DNA of 64,000 nucleotides. Source: Gracilariopsis chorda. Lineage: Eukaryota; Rhodophyta; Florideophyceae; Gracilariales; Gracilariaceae. The notes under the pieces are model-generated. The model was not told where the DNA came from and made no database searches. It saw only the letters and a program-made list of their open reading frames with translations. The DNA lies in assembly GCA_003194525.1 (NCBI GenBank), contig NBIV01000041.1, forward strand, positions 186,001 through 250,000, in the 5' to 3' direction. Of the stretch, positions 53,968-64,000 are shown piece by piece. The position numbers and the translations under genes were made by a program. Numbering within the stretch: position 1 is the stretch's first letter; each line of letters begins with the position of its first letter.

Positions 53968-55201
53968 CTATAGGCCGTAGCTCTCCGAAACATACCCCGG
54001 CGGCGGTTGCGTGATTATGTCCTTGAGTAAAAGATGTTTCACTGCTTTCACTGCGCTGTCTCGCGAACCGATCGAACGTTGACCTGATGGAGTGCCTTTA
54101 ACATTGTGCTCCTCTGTATCGAGAACCTCACTGCACGGCTCCTCCCCACCCAAAGCCTCTCCTGACCCACTTCTAGTAACCATTGACTTGTAGCGTTCTG
54201 TCTGTTCGGGGCTGTGGTCAGACGCCGACATGCGTGCGGTAGGCTTAACTGCCTCCTCATTGCAGATTTCGTGCTTCAGGCTCAGCTGCAAAAGGATGCG
54301 CTTGCCATCAATTGTCGCATTTGCCGTCGATCACTCTCACTCGCATCAGAACCAGGACCAAGTAGCTCTTTTGACAGCTCCCATTCGAATGTGCGCTCTT
54401 CCAGTTCAAGCTTGCGTTCGGAAATGTTTTTCTTCACCTCTTGTGCCGACAACAGTACCTTTTCTATCCTCAAAATGGAAATGGACTTATCTGAAGCGCT
54501 TTTCTCAACAATGCAAGGTTCGCGGCGCTTTATAAGCTTCTGCTTCTTTGCAGCTATGACCCCTAGGGGACGAGCATTTTTGTCCTTCATTTCTACTCTC
54601 TCCCCTCTTTCTTCTATGCCTTCCTCGTATTGTATAGTAGCTCCAATGGCATCTAAAAGGGTGGTTTTCGACGAAAGTAATTGATAGCCGGCAAAAAAAA
54701 AGGAGACGGTTTCTTGATGTAGTAATCTGGGTTGCGGAAACCGTCATACAGATGCGACACGACACGACCGCCCTCGCTGTATATGAGTTGCGCGCAGCGG
54801 TCCAAGGCATTGTCGTCTGGATTTCCCGTGAGCTCCATTGCTGTTACACGGTCTCTTGCGGCCGTGAACTTCGTCGCTTCCCTCCTCACCTTCACCCACT
54901 GCTTGAGGCAGGCTTCCGCAGACCTCCCATCCAACCTTCTAGCATCCATTGGACCTCCGTTATTTCCAAGACTGCAGGCTTTAGCCGGGTGCTACCTATC
55001 TCTGATGAGAGCGGAGTGGCTTCTTCGAGAAAGCTTCGCAGCTGACATGCCTGAGCCGGCACTCGAATCTGAGCATCCCAGAGAGGCAGCCCTCGACAAA
55101 GCAAGTATTTCGATATCACTCCACCCCAGCCCTTTCCCATTGTTCTTATTAGTTCGCCTGGTAGTCTCTTGAGCTGTGGCGGGTGGAGTGAAAGTCGCCA
55201 T
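53968..55201 (-). pseudogene. Harbinger ORF1, Myb/SANT-like protein, fragmented
   Basis: Minus-strand pieces in shifting frames. From ATG 55201: an N-terminus then GKGLGWSDIEILALSRAASL, the first SANT-like helix. Next come ACLKQWVKVRREATKF, NPDDNALDRCAQLIYSEGG and FRNPDYY (54653-54949), then KNARPLGVIAAKKQKLIK, the RPxG-KxAK motif of NAM-associated/Myb-like ORF1 proteins (54282-54590), with a polar C-terminus to 53968. At least two or three frame changes separate the pieces; introns cannot be excluded. Confidence 0.7.
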
Positions 55202-55561
55202 TGTGAGCACAGGGGGAGAACAGGTCGCAAGGATGGTGTTGGCTGTTGGATTGCACACAAAGTGCTCTTGCCACCAAATGGTAGATAGTGTTTCTGTTCT
55301 TCCCGCCAATCTTTGGGCTCGTCCAAAAGTTTGGGATTCTAGCCCAAAGCATTTTTCTTTGGGCGAGATTTGCGACCTGGACCAAAGTTTCGGCTATTGT
55401 TATGGGATTTGGGCTGGACGATGGGTTTGATTTCAGACCAAAATCCCGACCAAACGTAGATTTTGGGATTTGGGCTGAACAGCGGGGATGCTCTAAGCTT
55501 TCTACACACAGACAAGACACGGTGCATTTTGTCGATAATACCCCAAATATAGGGGTTTTTG

Positions 55562-55806
55562 TGACACACACACGTGCACACTGTCATGCCAAGCCGCGAC
55601 CCCGGCACCTCCTGCGCTTCTCCCAGCGCGGAGGCGCAAGTGAGCCCTTGAAGAGTGCGACCTAAAACGAATAAAGAAGCGCCAGCACGACGCTGGCATG
55701 GGGAGCGGACAGCCAAGGGAAAACGGCGGAATTACGTCCCTTTCGGTCCCCCGCGTTTCGCTTCTCACTATCCAACCCTCCGAGCGCAGTGATGACTCAG
55801 CCTTCC
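55562..55806 (+). repeat. 5' LTR of the copia element
   Basis: 245 bp, starting TGACACACACACG and ending GACTCAGCCTTCC, closely similar along its length to the copy at 63053-63297. It contains AATAAA near 55669 and a short hairpin around GCCAGCACGACGCTGGC. Confidence 0.88.
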
Positions 55807-55807
55807 A

Positions 55808-55822
55808 TGGTTATGGGCCCAG
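55808..55822 (+). other. Primer binding site, half initiator tRNA-Met type
   Basis: TGGTTATGGGCCCAG begins two bases after the LTR. GGTTATGGGCCCAG is complementary to the anticodon stem-loop of initiator tRNA-Met (CTGGGCCCATAACC), the half-tRNA primer known from Drosophila copia, rather than to a tRNA 3' end. Confidence 0.8.
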
Positions 55823-55827
55823 GCCCA

Positions 55828-57105
55828 ATGCCCTCTAAACCGCTTGCACCGACTGATCTGCGGATGTTTAACCCAGAAGGCGATCTACAAGAATATCGTC
55901 GCGACGTCACTCGCTGGGTGGAAACCATACAAGCTGCAGCTGAAAACAGCACGGATCGTATGTACAAAACCGTGTACGCTACACTTTCACGTCATTTGTA
56001 CGACCGTGGACTACCCCGAGAACAGAAATCTATTGCAGATGAAGCACATGCCAAGTTAATCATCGACTACAAGCAGAACGATCAAACTGAAGGAGTTGGG
56101 CAGATTGTGCGGCTTATTGCATTTGACCCACCTATTGAAGTTGTTACTAGGCTGATATCGTCCTTCACTCAGGTCACGCAACGTAAGCGTCGTCGTAATG
56201 AGGATCTTTGCGTCTTTGTTTCACGCTCCCGAGGCTTACCTTCCGATCATCTAATGTGTGTTGGTCTTTCGAAGTCCGTCCAGGTTAGCCAAGTCTTGGC
56301 AATAACCCTGCTGAACAATGCCATTCGTATCGAGGAAACCCAGACGAATGCAAAGCTTCGGCCTATCTCCTAAGCAGAAGCACGTCAGAGGTCTGAAGGT
56401 GAACCCGAATAATCCATGTCCAAGTCTTCTCACAAATCACTTCTGACGTTTATCCGGGAGATCACTGAATCTTATGAGAACGACGACGCCACACCAAAGC
56501 CCTCCGACAACGCTAATACCGTTCGTCGCAAGGCCACTGACTTGGTTAACGGTGCTCGTCAACTCATACACAACAACTCCGAACTGTTCAACTACATAAC
56601 GGAGATGAAGAACCAGCAGTCAATAACTCGTGACATGTTCTCTACTGGCAAACGCCGCAAGCTCAACCTTGATGATGCGGTAAAAGTAATAAGGAATCTC
56701 ACCTCCACTCCCAAGAAGTCCGAAAAGGCCTACACCAAGGCCACCATAGAGAAAATGGTCGCAAAACGCGTTCGACAACCTCTTGCCGCCTTTCAGAAGC
56801 GAAACGAACCCAACTGTAACTCTCGCTCTGCGAAAATGCCTCGCAACACCGGCAGTAACAATAGCAGACTGCCCTCTAATCGAGGTTTCTCGGGCAAGAG
56901 GAACCGACAGCAGCCCGAATTCTGCCACGACTGTGGTGACCCAGGCCATTTTCGTGGAGATCCCAAGTGCAGTCGCCCGAGCTTCCTGACCAAGAAGGTC
57001 AGAAGCAAAGCAGAACGACGAAGCAATCCCAACGATACCAAGAAGGACAGAAGCAACCGGGCTTTTCACCAGGACTCCAACCCCTCACAACGCAGTCATC
57101 TCTAA
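55828..57105 (+). pseudogene. Copia gag with zinc knuckle, two nonsense codons
   Basis: The frame is open from the 5' LTR (ATG 55792, 55807 in another register, and 55828 in frame at MPSKPLAPTDL) to the stop at 57105, with TAA at 56371-56373 and 56410-56412. The N-terminal half is a helical copia gag region (YRRDVTRWVETIQAA, ADEAHAKLIIDYKQND, TQVTQRKRRRNEDLCVFVS). The C-terminal half is basic and ends near a zinc knuckle CHDCGDPGHFRGDPKC, which has six instead of four residues between His and the last Cys. Which ATG is used is uncertain. Confidence 0.75.
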
Positions 57106-60100
57106 CTGCCGGGCAAGGAGCCTATTCAGATTTTCTCCCATTCTCCAAAGATCCAATCCTGTCGTCGATCCCGGCTGTCCGAAAAGTGTTGGAGAGCTTG
57201 GCATTATAGTCTGCTTTTGCGTTTCGTTAGGAGTGGAGCTCGTCCTTCAACAATTACATTGCCAGCCCTTCCTCGATGGCTTTGGAGAGAACTGCGCTGA
57301 CGCAAGGCTCACCTTCGCCAGGTGGATCCTTCGTGGTCAAGACGAGAATGACGTTTCACTCTCTATTTGCTTCTACGCCATAGAGGGCACTTGCCCATCC
57401 TTCTTGGTCTAGACGTTCTGTCTCATTGCGATATACTTGGGAACCTAAATGGGATCCAGGTCCCTGTCGATGTCCTCTTTAATGAGAGCCCTGTCATCCT
57501 GCCAACGTATTACAACGGAACAGACCTGTCGAAGCGCAAAAATTTACTGCTAGTACCATCCAGCATCGCTTCGGTCAAGTCGCTCCTATCCCGTACAAAG
57601 ACCGGATCGTATCCACGAAAGCTCATCACAAGTGAACAACGTTTCGGTAAGCGTTTCCACCTGTAAACCCATTTCCCTCCGAGGGACATGAAGAGAATCT
57701 GTAACAGGGCCGGTGTGCTTACCAGGACCGTCGAGTCCCTATTTTCCGACTCGTTCTAATCATATCAACAATGTGCCTCGACGGAAAGGCCGCTTGCTTC
57801 TCAAAAGGTATCCTTTGCTCTATTTTTGACTGCTTTCAACGGGCACGTACAAATAGACTTCATGTTTATCGCCAAATTAGGGAACGTTCCCATGCTCCAC
57901 ATGAAAGATGCCGCAACGGGCTTCTCCGTGGCGGCTCTATCGCTCTCGAGGACGATGAAGGAAGCTTCTAGGAACTTCGTCGTGCACTGTATTTCGGTCA
58001 ACGCCCCCCCAGCAGAGACCTCCGGGGATCCCTAGTTCTTCATAGATGAATTCGCCACCATGTGTACGTCTCACTCCACAAAGTACTCTGCAAGGCCAGC
58101 GCGCCGTCACAACCAAACGGGAGTACCCGAATCCTCTCGCATGGCAATTCGATAACTTGCCCAGCGGCTCCTTAAGGACCGCAAGTTGGCTTCGTCTAAC
58201 AACTTACGGGTGCATTCTGACCAGGAGATCTTGGCTCGCGCAGTTTTCTTCAAGAATACGCTGCTCGGCTCCAAATCCCTTTCCTGCTTTGAGCTGGCTC
58301 GGGGATACCGTCCAGTTCTCTTGTGCCTTGATCAAAGCCCCGTCGGCAAGGAGCTATTAGACGCGTATCACGAGAAGACTGCCCGCCACGCTCTTTACAT
58401 CTTCCTGCGTTCGAAAGATGTCAAAATTCTCGACGGGACGTTGCTATCTTCTGGAACAGCCGTCTACTTCTTCAAGAAAGAAGCGAAAAGAGGCCAGTGG
58501 TACTCCAGATTCGTGAAGGAGGTGCACCTTCACTATGAAATTTTGTTTACTACGAAGAACCTTAAAGGCTTCAGACGCACTGTTGCATATGAAGACCTCC
58601 GCCTCAAGCCACGATCCAACCTCCTCCGTGATAGTGAAGAGATAGAACTCGGCTGGCATGGGTTCCCCAAGGAGGAACGGCAGCAACCTCCACCTGAATC
58701 TCCAACTTCACCTGCTCCACACGACATTCCAACCAATTACCTCCTTCAAGCAACCGAGGAGCCACCGAGCATCTTCGAACACGACGAACGTGGCCTTAAC
58801 GATTTTGCCGAGTGGAACGACCATCCTTTAATCATGGCGTATCTGACGCAAAACAAGCCAATGCGCCCGGTCAAATGCCCGTCGAGAAACATTGGAGACT
58901 ATGCTCTGATGAAGAGTCCTTTGCCACAAACTGCTCAGCTAACGTTTGCCAAACAAACTATCAACCGAGAGCTATACGAATACCTAAGGAACAAGCCACT
59001 TCTGAGCACAGGCTGCAATATGCGCCCAGGTGGTTGCTTGACGAGGCTATCGAGAAGGAGAAGCAGTTCCACCGCGAGAGGAAGGCCTTCCAGCATGTAT
59101 TAGTACGCTCTCTGCCACCATTGGCAAACCTCATCTCGTCACACCACGTCTTTGTCATCAAGCATGACGGCAAGAGCAACAATCTCAAGCTCAAGTGCAG
59201 ACTTGTACCTCATGGCAACAAGGATAACCAGAAGCACGACCTTCGGTGCGATTCTTGAACTGCGCAGTTCCCAACCATCCGTCTCCCACTTTCGCTCGCT
59301 TCCATCTTCCACTTCACACTAGCCTCGATCGATGTTAAATCCGCGTAGTTGCAAGCAGGCGAGCTCCACAGAGCTCGATACCTCCGCCCGCCAAGAGGCT
59401 AGACTCACTACACAGATGAAATGTGGAAACATCTGGCCCCGGCGTACGGACTAGTGGACTCAGGCCACCTGTGGCAGCTCTGCAATGAAGAATGGCTCCT
59501 TGAGCAAGGTTTCTAGTCCGTCCTTGGTGTTCTTGAACTCTTTCTCCTTTGGAAAGACTCTAAACTTCAGGTGATGCTCGCCAAGGTTGTCGATGATATG
59601 ATATTCGCCAGAATGACTTCGGCACTCACCCATTTTCGGGAGGCAATAAGCGCTAAGTTTGACTTCTGAAGGTTTACCATCGGTTCGGATATACTCTTGA
59701 ACCGACTGTTCATCCACCAACATTCCGACTTCTCCATAAGCGTGTATATGGAAGAGTTTGCGGACTCCATCAAGCCGATTGAGTTGACACACGCGCGTAG
59801 AAATGAGAACGACGCCCAATGCACCAAGGAAGAACTACGCCACTTCCAAAGGTTGACAGGGAAGTTGAACTTCCTAGGGCATAGCATCCTTACTCAAGCA
59901 TCCCTCGTTGCTAGCAAGATGCAACAGAACGTGTCACGCCTTCGTGTCTCACACATCCGCCAATTGAACTGTGCTCTAGTTCACGTGAAGCCTTGAAGCC
60001 CCAAGCTCACCTTCCGCTCACTTCGTGAACCGTATACTCCCAGCCGAGTTCTGGTCACTACAGTAGCACTCAGCGATGCGTCAAGTGGCACCGGCTCTTA

Positions 60101-60595
60101 TGGGCAAATGGGCACACTATTCTGCCTGCTCTTCCATTCGGACGGAAATCTAGTCCAGCACTATGTAGATTGGCATGCCTCGAAGCAGCATCGCGTTTTC
60201 TTCTCCTCTGCAGGAGCAGAGATTCTTGCCGCTGCTCATACAGCCGACAGGGCCATCCACCTAGCACAGGACAGGTACTCCCGTCTGTCATGAGTTCGAA
60301 CAGTGAAACCACTAGACCCATGCTGCAATTGTTGGTGGACTCGCACGGATTGTTCTCAACGATATCTACCCTCCACGAACAAAAAGATTATCGCTTGAGA
60401 CCAACAGTCGCCCGCCTGCGAGAATCGTTTGAATCAAACGAGATCAACAAGCTAAGTTGGATACCAGGTCCACTTAACCTTGCAGACGCGTTGACGAAGA
60501 TCAATCCATATGAGTTCAAGATGCTCAACATATTTATGAACGATGGTGCAATTCCCGATAGTTTGCTCAAGTTTATCGTGGTCCCGCAAGTTTAA
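57106..60595 (+). pseudogene. Copia pol remnants: protease, integrase, reverse transcriptase, RNase H
   Basis: Pol is spread over several frames with stops. Protease: VVDPGCPKSVGELG near 57160 (Pro where D-T/S-G is expected). Integrase: VQIDFMFIAKLG at ~57845 and the region 58186-58800 with DQSPVGKELLDAYHEKTARH. Reverse transcriptase starts ~58990 (WLLDEAIEKEKQFH, KCRLVPHGNKD), continues in other frames with a SIDVKSA-like segment and the catalytic KVVDDMIFA near 59590. RNase H: LSDASSGTGSYG at ~60070, then EILAAAHTADRAIHL, and the end block INKLSWIPGPLNLADALTKI before a stop at 60595. It cannot make active enzymes. Confidence 0.82.
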
Positions 60596-63035
60596 AAGTC
60601 ATATATGTTTCGTCATTGCAAGTTGTTGTAACCTTCCTCGCTTTATCCTCCCTTTTGTCGTTTGCAATGACGACGTTTCGACGAATATCGGTTTCCTTTA
60701 CTGGACCGACGCACGTCTTCCACCTTGCGGACCTCCATCACACGTTCAAATCCATCAGCACTATCAACGCACCATCTCTGTGCTTTCTCGCTAAACCGGA
60801 TTGGAAACTGCTCGACAGAATCCAAAATCATGCGCCGCGTCGCGTCAATGCATACAACATGATCCACGTTTCGCGCATGCAGCCTCACAAGAAAGACACC
60901 ACTTGTTTGAGAAACCAACCATTCAACCTTACTCTCACAATGTTCAGCGCCAAAGCGGACACGATTTAAAATCACCCGCTTTGCGTGCATGTTAGTCCAT
61001 TTTGAAGCGCTTACAAAAGACAGCATCGGTTGTAGAGCCTCTTTGAGCATCACTTCCGTTGCGTACTCCTCGCTAATCACAAGCGCAATCGCATTCCTAG
61101 GTGACGCTTGTAAGCACAACACCTTTGTGTTGCAAATTAGCATTCGATCCTCTTTCAGTAGAAATGGATCTGTGTCTGGAGTTGCAGCGCGACCACCCGT
61201 ACTCGACACACGCACAGGTACAAAGGGGTGCTGCAAGCAATATTCATCCAAAGCATCAGCTGCTCCAGGTGCCGCTAGAGGCACAATCTGGTTTGCGTCG
61301 GTCAATGAGTCATACTACAGCGAAAACTGTGTACCTCCTTTCCAGATACCGGGCTGTCCAAGCGCGTTGCACGAACTTGGCTCCTCCAGCGTGTGCAGCT
61401 GAACTTCATCCCAACCCCAATGCGGTTCTTCGTGATTGCATGCATAATACGCGGGGCCTTGAATGCAACGCACTCCTTGCGCAGGCCGGAGAATACTGTC
61501 ATACGGAACAAAAACAACAACGTCCGCACTCCATTCTCCCCCACTAACCTCATCATGGTACAAGCCCCAACGCAAGGCCTTTTCGTGATCTTAGGATGCA
61601 TTTGGGGGTGCCACACACCAGTTAAGTATGGCCCTCCCTGCTGTCGTCAGCAGATTCCCCCGCCTCACAACCCGATGCCAACCGTCGAAATGTTCCAAAT
61701 GGAATCGCACACGCCCACGATCGTCACTCCTAGTGATTGATACGATTTCCGCCATAGTCCATTCAGAACCACCTTGTCCTGTGGACGGAGATTCCAGAAG
61801 AAAAGTGGCCTTTATTCTTCTTTGAGCAACATATTTCTCTGCACGACAACGCACTACGTCCCCCAATCCCCGTGCATCAACCCCTGCAGAACTCCCCTTT
61901 GCGCCACGCGTGACCGTCGCTAACCTCTTCTTCTTGAACTGATACAAAATTCTTCCAACAGGATCAATACGCGCGTCGAACTTGTTCTCCACCAAACACC
62001 TCACCTGCATCACGAAAAAAAAAAGATGTCAGTAGTAAGCGCGCTTTCGAGCGCCCTCCAGAGCCCAAAGGAATCTGTAGATTGACGCGCTCTTTGTGAG
62101 GATGGTGTATCGACCATGTCCCCTCGGTTCCAGCGGAGTTCCACTGTTGAAATGCTTCTGTCGCTGCCGGTGCGACCCCAAACACGTGAAAACCATGTCG
62201 CTTTCACCCCGATCCATAACGGTGCGACAGTTGTCAAATACCCGACCCACCATCGTTCCTAGCCGTGCGGAACCTTTGGTGCCACGCAACGTCTCCACAG
62301 CTCCCCGCACGGAGCATAAATTCTCTCCCAACCACCGCCACAGCTCACCCACCAGTGCGCTATAGACCACGCACTTACTGCCAGTCAATTCATTCCGAGC
62401 ATTTGTTTGGGCAAAACACATCGCCGTCGTTCTTGCCGTCACCGTCGCCGCAGTTTCTGCCGCCCGCGCTGCGGCTGCCTTTTCACCCCACACATCGGTT
62501 CTTGCGCGGCCAAAGTCGGCACCCACCAGCGGCTCGGTGCCCTTCTGTCTGGCAGCTCATCTATGCACTTTGCGAAATCGCCCGGCACAAACACCTCCCT
62601 GCCGCTTGTGACCACGCTGTCGCAGGTGCGCTGGATTTCTTTTGCCAGGCTGACGGCTGTGCTTGCGGAGCGCCAGTACTGCATCACATGCGTTTCTGCG
62701 TCGCCGTACAGTGCAGAGCCTGGCAGCCCGTGCAGTTCCGATTGCGGGTCGCGGTGTCGGATGTGTACGCCGATGGACGACGTTAAGCGCTCGGAGATCT
62801 CGCCCACGCACTCACCCACCAGTGATACCGGGTGCAACGCTCGTAACACCGCGTTCATTCGCTTCACGCTCCGTTCGTCCTTCACTTTTGGCACGTATGC
62901 CTCCAATAGTATATCTGGCGCCATTTCGCCCGTCGGCGGTATCTCGCTTGTCACCGTCGTGCCACCGCCACACGCGCTCGACCTATAGCGCCACCCGCGC
63001 TCCCAGTGATTTCTCTATCTCTTCTCCTATCGTTT
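60596..63035 (-). pseudogene. Antisense coding-like block inside the copia element, unrecognised
   Basis: Minus-strand open stretches succeed each other: 62439-62954, 62029-62526, 61591-62013, 61315-61575 and 60643-61305. Each has protein-like composition and conserved-looking blocks, for example ALYGDAETHVMQYW, CVVYSALVGELWRWLGENLC, VRFHLEHFDGWHRVVRRGNL, GPAYYACNHEEPHWGWDEV and VFLVRLHARNVDHVVCID followed by ATRRMILDSVEQFPI. The last resembles the His-containing half of a papain-like cysteine peptidase, but that is weak. A T-rich tract and GATGCAG at ~62014-62032 look like a splice acceptor before the 61591-62013 piece. The first two pieces fit a one-base shift. I do not recognise the family; it may be captured cargo, an antisense element gene, or a nested insertion. 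Confidence 0.5.
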
Positions 63036-63052
63036 GAGGAGAACAGGGGGGG
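63036..63052 (+). other. Polypurine tract of the copia element
   Basis: GAGGAGAACAGGGGGGG (one C) ends exactly at the TG of the 3' LTR, as expected for the plus-strand primer. Confidence 0.75.
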
Positions 63053-63297
63053 TGACACACACACGTGTACAATTTCATGCCAAGCCACGACCCCGGTACC
63101 TCCCGCGCGCGTCCTGGCGCGGAGGCGCAAGGGAGCCCTTGAAGAGGACGACCTACAAGGAATAAAGAAGCGCCAGCACGATGCTGGCGTAGGGAGCGGA
63201 CAGCCAAGCGGAAACTCCAGAATTATATCCCTCTCGGTTCTTCGCGTTTCGCCTCTCACTATCCAACCCTCCGAGCGCAGCGATGACTCAGCCTTCC
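63053..63297 (+). repeat. 3' LTR of the copia element
   Basis: 245 bp, the same length and limits as 55562-55806. Similarity ends at CAGCCTTCC, after which the sequence does not continue into a gag-like region, supporting a 3' LTR rather than a second element start. Confidence 0.85.
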
Positions 63298-64000
63298 TTA
63301 GATTTACCATTTCCTAAGACAAATGTCATCCTTGTAGTAGAATACTACGTCCTTCGGCCGACTGGGGTAGTAGTCTACCAAGGGGCTGTAGCGGCAGAGA
63401 GCCAGCCACTGGGGTGACAATCCACTGGGTCTACTAGTGACGCGGGCACCAACTGGCAGCAAGGTGCAATGGGCGGGCACTATCTCAAGTCCCTACAGGT
63501 CGGGAGAATTGTAGCGTTGGCTTGGAGGCCTTCGGCGTCCTACTGGCAGCATATGGCGGCAAGAAGACGGCCATGTTGCTTGCCTTTACTCTTCGGAGGT
63601 CGGCAGCATTCGAGAAAACTTATCTAGCTGGCGAGGCGCTCTGACCTCCAGAACTATCCTAAAATATCAAATAAAATAAGCTACATAATCAAAACTATGG
63701 CCACAATGCCCTGGCACTTGCATTGCCCCCTTAGCGTCCCCTGAAACGGCACTCAGCTCATCCACGTGGAATATTTAGGCCAGCAATGGTCTGATCTCTG
63801 CTTGCCCATCCACGTGGTTACCTTACCGCTCCACCTACCCAGTGGTCATTCTCCTACAGACCACTCTCCTTAAGATCTGACGTCCTGTCGGTTCCTTCCA
63901 AGTTGAGAGTCTCACCTTTCTCGCCAGCATGCGTCTTCTCTCTCCAATGAAGGGGAAGAATCGTCCTCAGGTCCGCTTACGGGTGGAGTTCATCCGTCCT
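63298..64000. other. Unassigned sequence
   Basis: No open frame or known element recognised. A small hairpin around GTAGTAGAATACTAC lies near 63335-63350. Confidence 0.45.

Larger units (their letters stand above)
52324..55493. mobile_element. PIF/Harbinger element 2, complete ends, decayed genes
   Basis: A 3170-bp element flanked by TAA on both sides (52321-52323 and 55494-55496). Its termini are inverted repeats: GAGCATCCCCACCGTGTCAG at the left, and at the right, read inversely, GAGCATCCCCGCTGTTCAGC, both followed by GCCCAAA-type sequence. Subterminal CCCAAA/TTTGGG motifs are dense at both ends. ORF2 (transposase) lies on the plus strand, ORF1 (Myb/SANT-like) on the minus strand. Confidence 0.9.
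55562..63297 (+). mobile_element. Ty1/copia-type LTR retrotransposon with antisense extra region
   Basis: 7.7 kb between two 245-bp LTRs (55562-55806 and 63053-63297). Landmarks: half-tRNA primer site at 55808-55822, gag, protease, integrase, reverse transcriptase and RNase H in copia order to ~60595, a 2.4-kb block with minus-strand coding-like sequence, then a polypurine tract directly before the 3' LTR. Pol is badly decayed. No target duplication is recognisable. Confidence 0.85.

Noticed and set aside
1-64000. CRISPR arrays, bacterial operons, ribosome binding sites and origins
   Set aside because: None seen; introns, gene families and retroelements show nuclear eukaryotic DNA.

Overview
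This is a nuclear window from a photosynthetic eukaryote, most likely a florideophyte red alga resembling Chondrus crispus. The evidence is a mix of plastid-type genes (a CSP41a-like protein, a DUF1825 protein of cyanobacterial type, PPR and phosphatase proteins with transit-peptide-like N-termini) and general eukaryotic genes (WDR3/Utp12, ataxin-2, PDCD2, adenosine kinase, FYV7/TAP26, mS38, RAB5IF). Genes are nearly intron-free, the few introns are short (90-154 bp) with GT..AG ends, and transposons are abundant. The species call is inference; no rRNA, organellar or tRNA marker is present.

Layout. From 1 to about 40.3 kb is a gene region at roughly one gene per 2.5 kb on both strands: PPR protein, WDR3, DUF1825 protein, ankyrin protein, EEPD1-like nuclease-fold protein, adenosine kinase, ataxin-2 with 30 glutamines, PDCD2 and UDP-glucose 4-epimerase (divergent pair), a secreted Hint/Hog protein with 33-bp tandem repeats, CSP41a, RAB5IF, FYV7 and mS38 (divergent pair), a glycoprotein-like single-pass protein, a plastid SixA-like phosphatase, and an unrecognised seven-helix membrane protein. 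WDR3, FYV7 and PDCD2 all serve ribosome production, but they are not adjacent and I infer no operon-like unit.

From 40.3 kb to the end is a nested pile of decayed mobile elements. A 213-bp MITE abuts a PIF/Harbinger element whose transposase is cut twice by LTRs of one gypsy family: a solo LTR in minus orientation with a 5-bp target duplication, and the 5' LTR of a longer gypsy element. That gypsy element carries a textbook -1 frameshift heptamer (GGGAAAC) directly before the gag stop codon. It loses its integrase end where it meets a minus-strand copia fragment. A GC-rich degenerate minisatellite follows, then a second, complete-ended PIF/Harbinger element (52324-55493, TAA duplications) with four nonsense codons in one otherwise open transposase frame. 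Last comes a copia element (55562-63297) with 245-bp LTRs, a primer site matching half of initiator tRNA-Met, a polypurine tract, and an extra 2.4-kb antisense coding-like block between pol and the 3' LTR.

Main points for follow-up: the gag-pol frameshift signal, the antisense cargo of the copia element, the nested LTR insertions, the orphan seven-helix protein, the Hint protein, and a 55-bp palindrome.
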